64,000 nt of DNA from Chitinimonas arctica (GTDB lineage Bacteria; Pseudomonadota; Gammaproteobacteria; Burkholderiales; Chitinimonadaceae), in contig NZ_CP041730.1 of assembly GCF_007431345.1 (NCBI RefSeq), forward strand, positions 1,302,001-1,366,000. Reading direction: 5' to 3'. Positions 54,458 to 63,099 of the stretch are shown one piece after another (the stretch's first letter is position 1; the number at the start of each line of letters is the position of its first letter). The notes under the pieces were generated by a model. The model had not been told where the DNA came from. It searched no databases and saw only the letters and a list, made by a program, of their open reading frames with translations. Position numbers and translations under genes: made by a program.

Positions 54458-54934
54458 TTGCAGTGAACCGCAACACTTTTCGAGTGTGATAGGCACTTGT
54501 TCGAACGGCAGGTTTGGGTCGGAAGCAGCCGGTCAGCACATGCGATTTCATTTGCAATTAGCGCGAGCATGCGGCCGTCGAATGCAAACCGACGCGATCG
54601 ATTGCAAGCACGTTTGCAGGTAGCGTGAGCATGGCCATAGCGTCATTTGCAGGTAATCCGAGCTGGAAAACGCGTCGAATCCGAGCACGTCCGTTTTCAA
54701 ACGCGAGTCGCCACAGCTAGCATCGTGGCTCCTGTCGCTGGCAAAGCGGTGCGTCAGATAGATTCCACATTCGAATATACGGTCGGCCACCTTGCTGCCA
54801 ATGACGAGTGGCCAGCGTGCGGAGTGCATCCTGGCCTACGAAATCCGCACCCCGGTAGCCAATTTTCCAGCTTTGCACCTTAAAACTGGACCGGTATTTT
54901 GCCACCCTAGCCGGTACCGCCCAAGGAATACGCC
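54458..54934. other. Non-coding stretch with three imperfect repeats
   Basis: No gene seen. A motif TTTGCA(G/A)(G/T)TA-GCG(C/T)GAGCATG occurs at 54551 and 54613, with a diverged third copy at 54646. The region should also hold the PadR promoter. It bridges the cargo genes and the head-tail gene, so part may be leftover phage sequence. Confidence 0.45.
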
Positions 54935-55150
54935 ATGACCCTCGCCACCGCAATGCGTGATAAGTACCTCGAAGCCGAAGCCGCCATCCTGCTTGGCAAG
55001 TCCATCCAGTTCAACGGCCGTACCTTGACCATGGAAAATCTGGCCGAGATCCGCAGCGGCCGCCGCGAATGGGAAGGCCGCGCAGCCAACGAGTCGGGTA
55101 AGGCGCCGCGCATTGGCGGCCTGGGCTTCAGCGTGGCGAGGATGGATTAA
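54935..55150 (+). CDS. Phage head-tail joining (gpW/DUF6148-like) protein
   Basis: A 71-residue protein: MRDKYLEAEAAILLGKSIQF, NGRTLTMENLAEIRSGRREW and a Gly-rich tail. This layout (short helix, GKSIxFNGRTLT, LAEIRxGRxxWE) is that of small phage proteins between terminase and portal genes, where gpW-like joining proteins are encoded. AAGGAA precedes ATG 54935, and the portal start follows at once. The protein looks intact, but its phage is not. Confidence 0.75.
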   Translation: MTLATAMRDKYLEAEAAILLGKSIQFNGRTLTMENLAEIRSGRREWEGRAANESGKAPRIGGLGFSVARMD

Positions 55151-55684
55151 ATGAACCTGATCGATAGTCTGGTGAACTACTTCAGCCCCGAGGCCGCCTA
55201 TAAGCGGGCGACCTTTCGGCAAGCACTGGCCCACTATGAAGGCGCGAAGAAGAGCACCACCCGCAAGGCACGGCGTGATACCCAATCGCCGAACCAGCTG
55301 GTGCAACAAGGCGCCGTCACGCTGAAGTCCTTCAGCTTGAGCATCGATAACTCCCCAATTAACGCCACCGCCATGGGCACGCTGGGCAATGCCGACGTAT
55401 CGGCGGGCAGCATCGTCGTCATCATCTCGATGGAAGCCTATTTCAGCGCCGGCGCTGCCTTGCTGAAAGCCAAGTACGACAACGACACCGAAACCAGCTT
55501 TGGTTTTCGCGTGGTCGATACCGCCGGCAATGGCTACGCCTTCACCTTCCCTATGGGCCAGGTTAGCAAGTTCAAAGTCAATGCCGGCCAGATCAACCAG
55601 TACTGCATGGCCAGTGTGGAATTCACCTTCTACCTGGACGCAGCCCTCGGCAAAACCATCTTGATCGATCGCGCCGGCGCGTAA
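55151..55684 (+). pseudogene. Chimeric ORF: portal N-terminus fused to tail-tube C-terminus
   Basis: Residues 1-54 (MNLIDSLVNYFSPEAAYKRA, LAHYEGAKKSTTRKARRDTQ, NQLVQQGAV) are the start of a lambda-type portal protein. From about residue 55 the sequence is the C-terminal half of a phage tail-tube protein: TLKSFSLSIDNSPINATAMG, GSIVVIISMEAYFSAGAALL, GNGYAFTFPMGQVSKFKVNA and FTFYLDAALGKTILIDRAG. A deletion removed the rest of the portal, all head genes and the tail-tube start, and happened to keep the frame. Confidence 0.78.
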
Positions 55685-55687
55685 CCG

Positions 55688-55830
55688 CCTGAGCAAAACA
55701 GAAGCCTATGACCGGCTGATGCAGATCCAGCGCGAGGTCGATATCACCGAAGAAGTCTTTTATGTCGAAGACACGGACGACGCCCCCTCGCTACTTCAGC
55801 GTGCGTTCCCTGGCCGGAAGGTCGCATGAC
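55688..55830 (+). pseudogene. Phage tail gene 3' fragment
   Basis: An open stretch right behind the chimera reads RLSKTEAYDRLMQIQREVDI and TEEVFYVEDTDDAPSLLQRA-FPGRKVA before a TGA. It has no start of its own in this frame. Its place after the tail-tube end and its style suggest a small tail-assembly protein. MITE copy 2 begins 13 bases later. Confidence 0.5.
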
Positions 55831-55842
55831 AGGTAAAGTCAC

Positions 55843-56017
55843 TAACAGGCTGGTGAGAAACTCGTCAGAGTCCCACTGTGCTGCAGGAAAGCTGTGGAAA
55901 TACAGTATTTTGTTCAAAAATCAGGCAATTTTCGCCTATTTTCTGAGCAAACCTCCCTGATCTGGTCGGATTTTCCCACGCAGTTACTGATGCAGGGAGT
56001 TTCTCACCAGCCTGTTA
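55843..56017 (+). mobile_element. MITE-like element, copy 2
   Basis: 175 bases, terminal inverted repeats AACAGGCTGGTGAGAAACTC perfect at both ends, TA at each outer edge, internal sequence about 91% identical to the reverse complement of copy 1. No transposase. Confidence 0.78.
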
Positions 56018-56193
56018 GACCAACTCGTTAGCCGAGGGGGGCAAAGTAGTATTTTGTTACCTCTTGCGCTGCCGTTTTTGCTCCGCAAGCTAGCATCCAG
56101 CTACGTGGGCATTGGATATTTGAAGGTTCAATTCGGCGCAGTTGCGAAGCGGAAATCGCCCTGTAACCCGCGCCAACGCTAGAAACCACGCTG

Positions 56194-56316
56194 GACTCGA
56201 AATCAAGCGATGCGGCAACGTATCCGTGGGTTCGAATCCCACCCTCTCCGCCAAAAAATACAGTAGTACCAAGCACTTAGAAGGTCCAGCGCGTAATCGC
56301 CCTGGGCCTTTTTCAT
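56194..56316 (+). repeat. Right/internal attachment repeat
   Basis: Copy of 49548-49670 with three mismatches. It contains the tRNA-Ser 3' part from the anticodon arm to CCA plus the terminator, but the 5' half of the tRNA is absent, so it is not a functional tRNA. The integrase tail beyond it shows that it is a junction between two tandem elements. Confidence 0.9.
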
Positions 56317-56361
56317 TGGGGTTTTGTTCCGCAAATTGGGGTTTGCTTCGCAATTCGTCGT

Positions 56362-56460
56362 TTAGCGGGTGGATTTCACACGCTTTCCAGCCCGGTTTCC
56401 TATGTACTTTGACGTCAAATTGGGCGTTGTATGGCCCAATTGATCTTGTGCGGTGGCCAT
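56362..56460 (-). pseudogene. Second integrase, C-terminal fragment
   Basis: MATAQDQLGHTTPNLTSKYI-GNRAGKRVKSTR ends at 56362. It is clearly homologous to, but different from, the end of the first integrase (DQLGHTTPSMTAKYVRNRAG). It lies 46 bases from its attachment repeat, exactly like the first copy. The upstream frame is closed within 30 bases, so only the nucleophile-Tyr end survives. Confidence 0.85.
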
Positions 56461-56634
56461 TCGTGCACGGGTCGTCGAACAAGTTCAGTCACAGATACGA
56501 AATGCGCCCGCCTCTGGAGTGCCACTGAACTCTTATGCCATCATGCGTCGCCGATAACGCTGCGTTAGCGCAGTCGTGGCTGTATCGCCAAGCGTTCGCC
56601 AACCTTACCCGTGTCGACCACCCCAGGGAATGTC

Positions 56635-57123
56635 ATGAGAAAAGTGCTCTCCACCGCCGTACTTGCCGCCTTGCTGGTTTGCAGCTTCGCTTCACATGCA
56701 CAGGTTACCGTGCAAGCCAATCCAAACCACGAACAACTGCTGGCCAGTACCGAACCCCGCCTGGCCGCCAATAAGCGGCTTGTCTACGATTTTTGGCGCG
56801 AGGTATTTGAAGCGGGTCATATGGAACTGGCCGACAAATATCTGGCCGAGTCCTACATCCAGCACAATCCCAACGTGCCCACCGGCCGGGCGGCCTTTGT
56901 CACGTTCTTCGCGGCACAGTCCAAACCCAAGCCGATCGACCCGCGCGTCAAGGCACCGCTGGTCGCCATCGTGGCCGAAGGGGACTATGTCATTCTCAGC
57001 TTTGTGGTCGAAGCGGTAGATCCGAAACAAGCCGGGAGCAAATACACCACCACTTGGTTCGACATGTTCCGGATTGAGAACGGCAAAATTGCCGAGCACT
57101 GGGACGCAGCATCGCGGCGCTAG
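56635..57123 (+). CDS. Secreted NTF2/SnoaL-like protein
   Basis: A 162-residue exported protein: signal peptide (RKVLSTAVLAALLVCSFASH-A), then an NTF2-like fold with LVYDFWREVFEAGHMELADK, YLAESYIQHNPNVPTGRAAF, YVILSFVVEAVDP and TTTWFDMFRIENGKIAEHWD. This subfamily (often called nuclear transport factor 2 family or SnoaL-like) includes predicted enzymes with no fixed substrate. ATG 56635 has AGGGAA upstream; ATG 56611 in frame is less likely. Just outside the prophage. Confidence 0.85.
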   Translation: MRKVLSTAVLAALLVCSFASHAQVTVQANPNHEQLLASTEPRLAANKRLVYDFWREVFEAGHMELADKYLAESYIQHNPNVPTGRAAFVTFFAAQSKPKPIDPRVKAPLVAIVAEGDYVILSFVVEAVDPKQAGSKYTTTWFDMFRIENGKIAEHWDAASRR

Positions 57124-57240
57124 GATGGCCAGTTCGCTTTGCCCCCCGGCCGCTGGCGGCGTAAATCGGCAGGGACACCCGGGGGGTGTTGATTCACTCT
57201 GCTTTTAGCTATGAAATTATTGACCTTATGGTTACGGCTC

Positions 57241-57906
57241 CTATCGGTCCGATCCAACGATCTCAATCTGCCCCATCGGCACCAGCGTCTTAGGCGAATC
57301 AATGGGAATGACCTGCAACCCCACCGCTAGCCTTGGCAGCATAAGCGATTGGAAAATTTCAGGATGCTTCCAGGCAGGGTCCAGCCATGCATCGAAGTCG
57401 GCCGGCTGCAAGATCAGGGGCAGGCTATTGTCGTGAATATGCGCCAAACCGGGATGAGGCGGGCATGCAACGATGGTGTAGGCCGGCACAACCTCGTTGC
57501 CAAAAACGTACAGCTGATACAAACCACCCAGAGCTAGTGCCCCTTCCGAGGGCTTCAATTCGAAGCACTGCTTACCACGCCATTCGTGCCACCCACTTGC
57601 CGGCACAATGGTGCGTTGGGAGGCGTATAGTCGTCGCCAAAGCTTGCTGGAACCTAGTCTGTCACTTCGTGCGTTGAATGTCTTGAAATCGGGGTGAGGC
57701 CGATAACCGCTGCCATCCGGTTTGGCCTGTACAAGTGCTGACCACATGCCATCCAGAAGTTGTCGCTGCCCTTCTCGTTCAACGACAAACTGTCCTTGAC
57801 CACCCGGACAGATATTCTTCCGCGTGTCAGGGTAAAGCTTGATGCCCAGCGTGTCGAAGAGCTCACGCATGCATGGGCTGTCGATAACGTTGTAGCGGCC
57901 GCACAT
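57241..57906 (-). CDS. SRAP (YedK/HMCES-like) abasic-site protein
   Basis: A 221-residue SOS-response-associated peptidase family protein. It begins MCGRYN, whose Cys2 forms the thiazolidine crosslink with abasic sites in single-stranded DNA after Met removal. RTIVPASGWHEWRGKQ supplies the catalytic Glu region and HIHDNSLPLIL the conserved His. It shields abasic lesions during replication. Start ATG 57906 because MCGRY must be N-terminal. No SOS box was found; an inverted repeat lies 36 bases upstream. Confidence 0.92.
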   Translation of the reverse strand: MCGRYNVIDSPCMRELFDTLGIKLYPDTRKNICPGGQGQFVVEREGQRQLLDGMWSALVQAKPDGSGYRPHPDFKTFNARSDRLGSSKLWRRLYASQRTIVPASGWHEWRGKQCFELKPSEGALALGGLYQLYVFGNEVVPAYTIVACPPHPGLAHIHDNSLPLILQPADFDAWLDPAWKHPEIFQSLMLPRLAVGLQVIPIDSPKTLVPMGQIEIVGSDR

Positions 57907-57941
57907 ATTTGCAATCTTAGCTGATGAGACCAATCCCATCT

Positions 57942-57960
57942 TATCTATCAAAAATAGATA
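57942..57960. promoter_or_regulatory. Inverted repeat upstream of SRAP gene
   Basis: TATCTAT-CAAAA-ATAGATA, 7-bp perfect arms. It does not match LexA-type CTGT-N8-ACAG. It could be an operator or part of an AT-rich promoter. Confidence 0.35.
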
Positions 57961-57984
57961 TTAGAATAGGAAAAGCATGACTTT

Positions 57985-58512
57985 TTGTACATTTATCTCG
58001 ACATTGTGTTTTTGCAACTCTCCGCTCCTATCCAAATAGAATGTGCAAAATTACTCTTAGTGTGCCCTTTCACCTTGAAGCAAGGCTATTGGCCGGCCTT
58101 GGCCCGTGCCGCCAGCGAACGGCTGGCGATTCATGTCGCCCGCAAAGATGAACAGATCCACGGTTTTTTCGCCACACTCAAGGATGGGGACACGGCGATT
58201 GCCTATCACATCGGCTTTGAACGCGAGGTCGCCGCGCAGGGGCATTCCGCTCTATTTACGGCTGCTGCATGCCGCGCTGGACCAAGCGCTGGTATTCGGT
58301 TGCCGCCGTGTCTCATTCGGCCGAACCGCGCTGGAACCCAAGGCCCGGCCAGGCTGCCAACCGAAAGCATGCAGGTATGGGTACGTCATCGCCAGCCGAT
58401 GCTGAACCAGGTTATCCGCCCCTTGCTTGGATTTATCCAGCACGAGGAAGCGCCGGAGTTCTCGCCATTCAAACGTAACGATAGCGCACAGGTGGTGACG
58501 GATTTAGCCTGA
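57985..58512 (+). pseudogene. GNAT-type acyltransferase pseudogene
   Basis: Family-like pieces occur in alternating frames: ARKDEQIHGFFATLKDGDTA-IAYHIGFER in frame one, then IPLYLRLLHAALDQALVFGC, RRVSFGRTALEPKARPG in frame two from about 58240, then back to frame one by about 58370 with MQVWVRHRQPMLNQVIRPLL and HEEAPEFSPFK. Two compensating indels break the middle. Intact relatives are peptidoglycan/GNAT-like N-acyltransferases of unknown substrate. The 5' part also lacks a convincing start. Confidence 0.65.
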
Positions 58513-58576
58513 ACAGTGTCTATAAACACCAAGAGGGAATATTCAGCCAGTGTAGTTTATGAATTAGCTCGCACAT

Positions 58577-59322
58577 CTATTTTCTTCTGCCATTCAATTT
58601 ATCTGTACACAGCTTCAGATTCGTACGGGTTGCAATTGCCACTTCCGGCCAATAATCTTCTACAGACGTCGGATAGTACTCCTTCATCTGCTCATCGGTC
58701 CTTCGTGCATCCGCCTCCAGTGGCTTTAAGGTTTTTAAACAACCGGAATAATCCTCCATATGATACTGTGTAATAGCTAAATCATTCAAATATTGCCTCC
58801 GGTCCAATGTTTTTCCGCATCGCAAGAGAAGCGGCTGGAGGACGTAATATGCGGTCGCATAGGATTTCTTGTCATAAAGCTTCTTGAACTTATTCAGTTC
58901 AGCTTCAATTTCTGCACCACTACAACCAGTCGCGGCCCGTAGATATTTCAAATTATAGTAAGCGCCTGCACCGCAATAATAACTACACGCCTGACTGGCA
59001 TCCGAGCTCACCAAAACGTCGCCGTTCTCGTTGGAAAAATCGACAGTACATTTCTCTTTGTCCATGCCTTCCAACTCGGCGCGGCCACCTTTTATGATGC
59101 CTTCCACGCCGCATTGGCTCCCAGTAGGGCCCACGGTGTCGATCTGGAATTTCAAATTTCCGTTTTTTGTTTTTTTATAATTAGCGACCCCTGTACACCC
59201 CATGGCGGACCTTCCTGGTTTTCTGTATAATATTCACCCCGGGTTATGATCTCACTGGCAATGGCCGCGTTGAATTGGCCTAGAATAATACTGGCCAATG
59301 CGCTCTTAAAAATGTACATCAT
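58577..59322 (-). pseudogene. Cys-rich secreted protein, frameshifted after the signal peptide
   Basis: From ATG 59322 one frame gives a signal peptide (MMYIFKSALASIILGQFNAA-IAS) and EIITRGEYYTENQEG, then closes near 59152. The overlapping frame (58577-59203) codes about 200 residues: VANYKKTKNGNLKFQIDTVG, GSQCGVEGIIKGGRAELEG, KCTVDFSNENGDVLVSSDAS-QACSYYCG, then a helical TPR-like half. Together this looks like one periplasmic protein with paired cysteines, a lysozyme-inhibitor-like first domain (impression only) and a helical second. One indel between 59150 and 59210 breaks it. Base composition is lower in GC than the flanks. Confidence 0.6.
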
Positions 59323-59385
59323 GTTCATCAGGAAAATTTTCGAGTATCGAATTCAATAATACTACCAACATTCCGGAAAGAACCC

Positions 59386-59733
59386 ATGCCTCACCCCGAT
59401 GAGCGCCTGAAAATCCTATTCGTATGCAGCCGCAATCAATGGCGCAGCCCCACGGCCGAGCAGCTATGGCGCAAGCATCCCGACCTGATGACCCGCTCCG
59501 GCGGAACAAGTCCCAGCGCCCGCCATACCGTAAGCAGCGAGGACATCCGCTGGGCGGACGTCATCTTCGCCATGGAAGAAAAGCACAACTCCAGACTCGT
59601 TGCGGAGTACGGCCGGCTGCTTTCACATGCATCCATCCACGTGCTCGACATCCCTGACGAATACAAATACATGGATCCTGAATTGATCGACCTCTTGGAA
59701 CAGTCCGTCAGCAGCATCCTCGATCTAAAGTGA
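59386..59733 (+). CDS. Small LMW protein-tyrosine-phosphatase-like protein
   Basis: A 115-residue protein of the low-molecular-weight phosphotyrosine phosphatase superfamily: ILFVCSRNQWRSPTAEQLWR holds the Cx5R P-loop (C-SRNQW-R), followed by MTRSGGTSPSARHTVS, WADVIFAMEEKHNSRL and LDIPDEYKYMDPELI with a late Asp candidate for the general acid. It is shorter than classical LMW-PTPs (about 150). Substrate unknown. ATG 59386 follows GGAAAG. Confidence 0.85.
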   Translation: MPHPDERLKILFVCSRNQWRSPTAEQLWRKHPDLMTRSGGTSPSARHTVSSEDIRWADVIFAMEEKHNSRLVAEYGRLLSHASIHVLDIPDEYKYMDPELIDLLEQSVSSILDLK

Positions 59734-59752
59734 ACGAAATATCATGTCCGCC

Positions 59753-61375
59753 TCACCCCCGCTTCTCATAACGGAAGCGATTGATCTCGGCATGTAGCTG
59801 CTGGGTAAGGTTACCCAAGGTAGCAGCGGTCTGGCTCATGGCGGCCACTGCCGCGGTGTTTTCGTCGGTGATCTGCGCCACCCGTTCCACCTGCTGGGCG
59901 ATCAATTGGGTACCGGCTTTGTGCTCGTTCAGGGCTTCGGCGATGCTGGCCACGGCGCGCTCGCTGGCGTCCACATCGCGGCTGATGATGTCGATGGAGT
60001 GTCCGGCCTCGGCGGCCAAACCGGCGCATTCATGGGCCCGATCGACCGTGGAAGAGATGGCGCTGACCGCTTCGCCACTGTTCTGACCGATCTGCTGCAC
60101 CATTTGCTGGATATCGATGGTGGCGGAGGCGGTCCGCTCCGCCAGCTTGCGCACTTCGTCGGCCACCACGGCAAAGCCGCGCCCCTGCTCACCTGCGCGG
60201 GCGGCTTCGATGGCGGCGTTGAGTGCCAGCAGGTTGGTCTGGTCCGCGACATCCTTGATCACACTGACCACGGAGGTGATGCGGGCGGCATCCTGGCCCA
60301 AGGTGGTGACTTTATCGGCGGCGGAAGCCACCGCTACGTCGATGGCCTGGATGCGCTCCAGGGTGGCGCGTATCTGCCCGGCGCTGCTGCCTGCTTGCGC
60401 GCGGGTGGCGGTACCCAGTTCGTGTGCTTCATGGGCACTGTCGGCGACATGCGAAATGCTGACCGTGACTTCCTCCACCGCTGCCGCCATGGCATTGGTC
60501 GCTTCGGCGCCCACGCTGGAGGCTTGCGATACCTGCTGGGTCGATTCGGCCAGTTGCTCGGCTTCGTGATTGACGGTGCCGACCGCGCCCGCGACATTGC
60601 GGACCAGGCGCTGCATATCATCGACCAAGGCGTTGTAGGCGCGGGCGATGCTATCTATCTCATCCTTGCCGGCATCGCTGGCCCGCAGCGTGAGATCGTT
60701 GTTGTCGCGAGCCTGCTGGATGGTGCTATTGAGGCCGCCGATCTTGCGGTTCATGCCGATCACCAGCCAGGCCGCTACGCCCGCGCCCAGCAGCAAGGCC
60801 AGGGTCAAGGTGACGATCGTGGTCAACCGGGTGCTGGCGTAATCGGTTTGAGCCTGATCGAAGCTGATCTTCGCCTCGCGCAATTGCAGTTCGACCAGGT
60901 CGGAAATAGCCCCGCTGACCGGATCGATGGCCGGATAGAGTTCCTGCCGGGCAATGGTATCGATAGCGGCCGCATCCTTGGTGCCCATCAGGCCAACCAG
61001 CTTGCTCACCAAGGCATCGGCTTTTTGCATGCTTGCCTGTGCCCGTTCGACCAATTGCCGTTCCTCACTGGTGAGGTGGGTCGAGGTATAGGCTTTCCAC
61101 TGCTCGATAATCTTGGCGGTGGCCTCACTGTAGCTCTTGCTGGCGACAGCCCAATCGATGCTCTGGTGATTGAGCTTGTGGGTGATATCGACGATATTGA
61201 CCGCATACATATCGGCCACGACTTTCAGCTGTTTCAGCGGTACCACGCGGTCGTTGTAGGTGGTGGCGAAGTGCGCATTGGTGCTGGCCAGGCGGACCAC
61301 GCCGACGATGCCCTGGAACAGCATCAGGATAAGCAGGCCGACAACCAGGCTGATCAATTTTTTCCGCAAAGTCAT
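59753..61375 (-). CDS. Methyl-accepting chemotaxis protein
   Basis: A 540-residue inner-membrane chemoreceptor: helix one about 8-28 (SLVVGLLILMLFQGIVGVVR), a periplasmic four-helix-bundle ligand domain (4HB_MCP type, 30-185), helix two about 188-210, HAMP, and a cytoplasmic signalling domain whose hairpin tip reads DVADQTNLLALNAAIEAARA-GEQGRGFAVVADEVRKLAER. It signals to CheA/CheW. No CheB/CheR-tethering pentapeptide at the C-terminus (ends EINRFRYEKRG). ATG 61375 starts just before the first helix. No che genes nearby. Confidence 0.94.
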   Translation of the reverse strand: MTLRKKLISLVVGLLILMLFQGIVGVVRLASTNAHFATTYNDRVVPLKQLKVVADMYAVNIVDITHKLNHQSIDWAVASKSYSEATAKIIEQWKAYTSTHLTSEERQLVERAQASMQKADALVSKLVGLMGTKDAAAIDTIARQELYPAIDPVSGAISDLVELQLREAKISFDQAQTDYASTRLTTIVTLTLALLLGAGVAAWLVIGMNRKIGGLNSTIQQARDNNDLTLRASDAGKDEIDSIARAYNALVDDMQRLVRNVAGAVGTVNHEAEQLAESTQQVSQASSVGAEATNAMAAAVEEVTVSISHVADSAHEAHELGTATRAQAGSSAGQIRATLERIQAIDVAVASAADKVTTLGQDAARITSVVSVIKDVADQTNLLALNAAIEAARAGEQGRGFAVVADEVRKLAERTASATIDIQQMVQQIGQNSGEAVSAISSTVDRAHECAGLAAEAGHSIDIISRDVDASERAVASIAEALNEHKAGTQLIAQQVERVAQITDENTAAVAAMSQTAATLGNLTQQLHAEINRFRYEKRG

Positions 61376-61584
61376 ACTGAGCACTCCGGGCAGCGGGAAT
61401 GGGAATAGCGAGGCCGTTGAAGCCGGACCACGCCATACAACTTCGTTCATTCTGGGTTCTAGCAGACAAATGCAGTTCTTGCGGCGTCGACCGATATTGC
61501 TAAGTGCGCATGGTGCCGCCGCGCAGGCTTACCAAGGAGTGATAGGATCAAGCCGCCAGGCTCCTTTATCCCGATAGGCCGTTT

Positions 61585-62316
61585 ATGTCCGAACACACTG
61601 GCGCGAGCTACGACGACAAGGCCGCGAAATACGCCGCCGTGGTCGATAGCAAGCCTTGGAACGCGCATTACGAACGCCCTGCGGTCATCTCACTGCTGCC
61701 GTCCTTGCCTGGCGCCAAGGTGCTGGATGCGGGCTGTGGTTCGGGCTGGTATGCGGAATACCTACTGGCGCAAGGCGCTAGCGTCACGGCGCTTGATCTG
61801 AATGCGGAGTTTGTCGCACTGACCCGGGTGCGGGTGGGTGGGCGTGCCACGGTATTGCAAGCCAGCTTGACCAGTCCCTTGGATTTCGCCGCGGACGGCG
61901 AATTCGACTTGGTGGTCTGTCCGCTGGTCATGCACTACCTCAAGGATTGGCAGCCGGTATTCCGTGAGTTCCATCGCGTGCTGAAGCCGAATGGCGTGCT
62001 GGTCTTTTCCACGCACCATCCATTCATGGATTGGAAGCTATTCAATACGGGAAACTATTTCGCGATCGAGCTGCTGGAAGACGAGTGGGATATCGGCAAG
62101 ATGGCGTATTACCGGCGGTCGCTGAACGATATGAGCGCCGCCCTGGAAGGCGGCGGCTTCACGATCGAACGTTTGTTGGAGCCTCGGCCCACCGAGCAAT
62201 TCCGGGAAATCCATCCTGAGGGATACGAGCGCCTGAGCACGAACCCCTGGTTTCTGGTGATACGTGCGCGTAGCGCGGCAGCGCCCGCGATAAATCCGCC
62301 TTATTGCGGCAGATAA
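61585..62316 (+). CDS. Class I SAM-dependent methyltransferase
   Basis: A 243-residue cytoplasmic methyltransferase. Motif I VLDAGCGSGWYAEYLLAQGA (about 50-69), acidic motif II VTALDLNAEF, motif IV region FDLVVCPLVMHYLKDW and HRVLKPNGVLVFSTHHPFMD. The fold is of the Methyltransf_11/25 type; the substrate is not evident. The 3' end overlaps the convergent DJ-1/PfpI gene by 16 bases. Confidence 0.88.
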   Translation: MSEHTGASYDDKAAKYAAVVDSKPWNAHYERPAVISLLPSLPGAKVLDAGCGSGWYAEYLLAQGASVTALDLNAEFVALTRVRVGGRATVLQASLTSPLDFAADGEFDLVVCPLVMHYLKDWQPVFREFHRVLKPNGVLVFSTHHPFMDWKLFNTGNYFAIELLEDEWDIGKMAYYRRSLNDMSAALEGGGFTIERLLEPRPTEQFREIHPEGYERLSTNPWFLVIRARSAAAPAINPPYCGR

Positions 62317-62903
62317 GGTCCGAGGTATTCCAGCGCATTGGCCACATAGGCTTCTTTCTCGCCGACCGGCGCGACATAGTGAAGCGCAGCCTTCGCGGCT
62401 TCCATCCCCTCGACCCGCGCGATGATCCAGGCGGCCAGGTAGGGCGAGGCCATGCAACCACCCGCGGTGGCGACATTGCCGTGCGCGAAGAACGGCTGGT
62501 TCAACACTTCCACGCCGCATTCCTGCACCCATGGCTTGGTGGTCAGATCCGTGCAAGCCGGAACGCTGCCCAGAATGCCCAGCTTGGCCAGGATCAGCGT
62601 GCCGGAACACTGGGCGGCAATCAGTTGGCGAGCGGGATCGAGCTTCAAGCGCCCCATCAAGTCGGGGTCATTGACGACTTCCCTTGTCCGTATCCCGCTA
62701 CCGACGACGACGACATCGGCAAATCGCGCATCTTCGAGCGTGGATTGCGCACGCACGACCAGGCCGTTCATGGAAGTGACTTCCGGGGCGGGGCAACAGA
62801 AGGTCACACGCCAATCCGGCTTTTTGATCCGATTCAGTACGCCGAGTGCGATCAGCGAGTCCAGTTCATTGAAGCCGTCGAAGCTGATGATGGCGATGTG
62901 CAT
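62301..62903 (-). CDS. DJ-1/PfpI family protein
   Basis: A 200-residue class I amidotransferase-fold protein. It starts IAIISFDGFNELDSLIALGV, has the nucleophile elbow LIAAQCSGTLILAKLG with Cys about 100, and FFAHGNVATAGGCMASPYLA as in the ThiJ/PfpI branch (isonitrile hydratase or glyoxalase/protein-repair relatives). Substrate uncertain. Start ATG 62903. Convergent with the methyltransferase. Confidence 0.87.
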   Translation of the reverse strand: MHIAIISFDGFNELDSLIALGVLNRIKKPDWRVTFCCPAPEVTSMNGLVVRAQSTLEDARFADVVVVGSGIRTREVVNDPDLMGRLKLDPARQLIAAQCSGTLILAKLGILGSVPACTDLTTKPWVQECGVEVLNQPFFAHGNVATAGGCMASPYLAAWIIARVEGMEAAKAALHYVAPVGEKEAYVANALEYLGPYLPQ

Positions 62904-63099
62904 GGCAACTCATGGGGTGAAGGGGAGAAAAGGCGGCGCTTGTGCATCGTAGCACCGGGATGCCGCTCTCGATAATCTTCCCCCGCGGCCTGTAAGCCAC
63001 AACCGGAGCTGACGAAAATAGTACGGGCAGCTCCTTATGGCATACCAGTGTCATACAACGTATATTCTCCTTATTGCAATCGTGGCGATGGAGAAACGA

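Larger units (their letters stand above)
49548..56316. mobile_element. Degraded lambda-like prophage in tRNA-Ser
   Basis: Bounded by the 123-bp direct repeats. It carries a truncated integrase, terminase small and large subunit remnants, a frameshifted phage gene, a head-tail joining-like gene, a portal/tail-tube chimera and a tail fragment, with two inverted MITE-like copies and an intact PadR/GyrI-like pair. Length about 6.8 kb including both repeats, far below a working lambda-like phage. No lysis, replication or tail-fibre genes remain. Confidence 0.85.

Noticed and set aside
56194..56253. A second tRNA-Ser gene
   Set aside because: Only the part from the anticodon arm to CCA is present. 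The acceptor 5' strand and D arm are missing, so it is an attachment repeat.
57907..57970. LexA box upstream of the SRAP gene
   Set aside because: No CTGT-N8-ACAG pattern. The dyad present has a different sequence.
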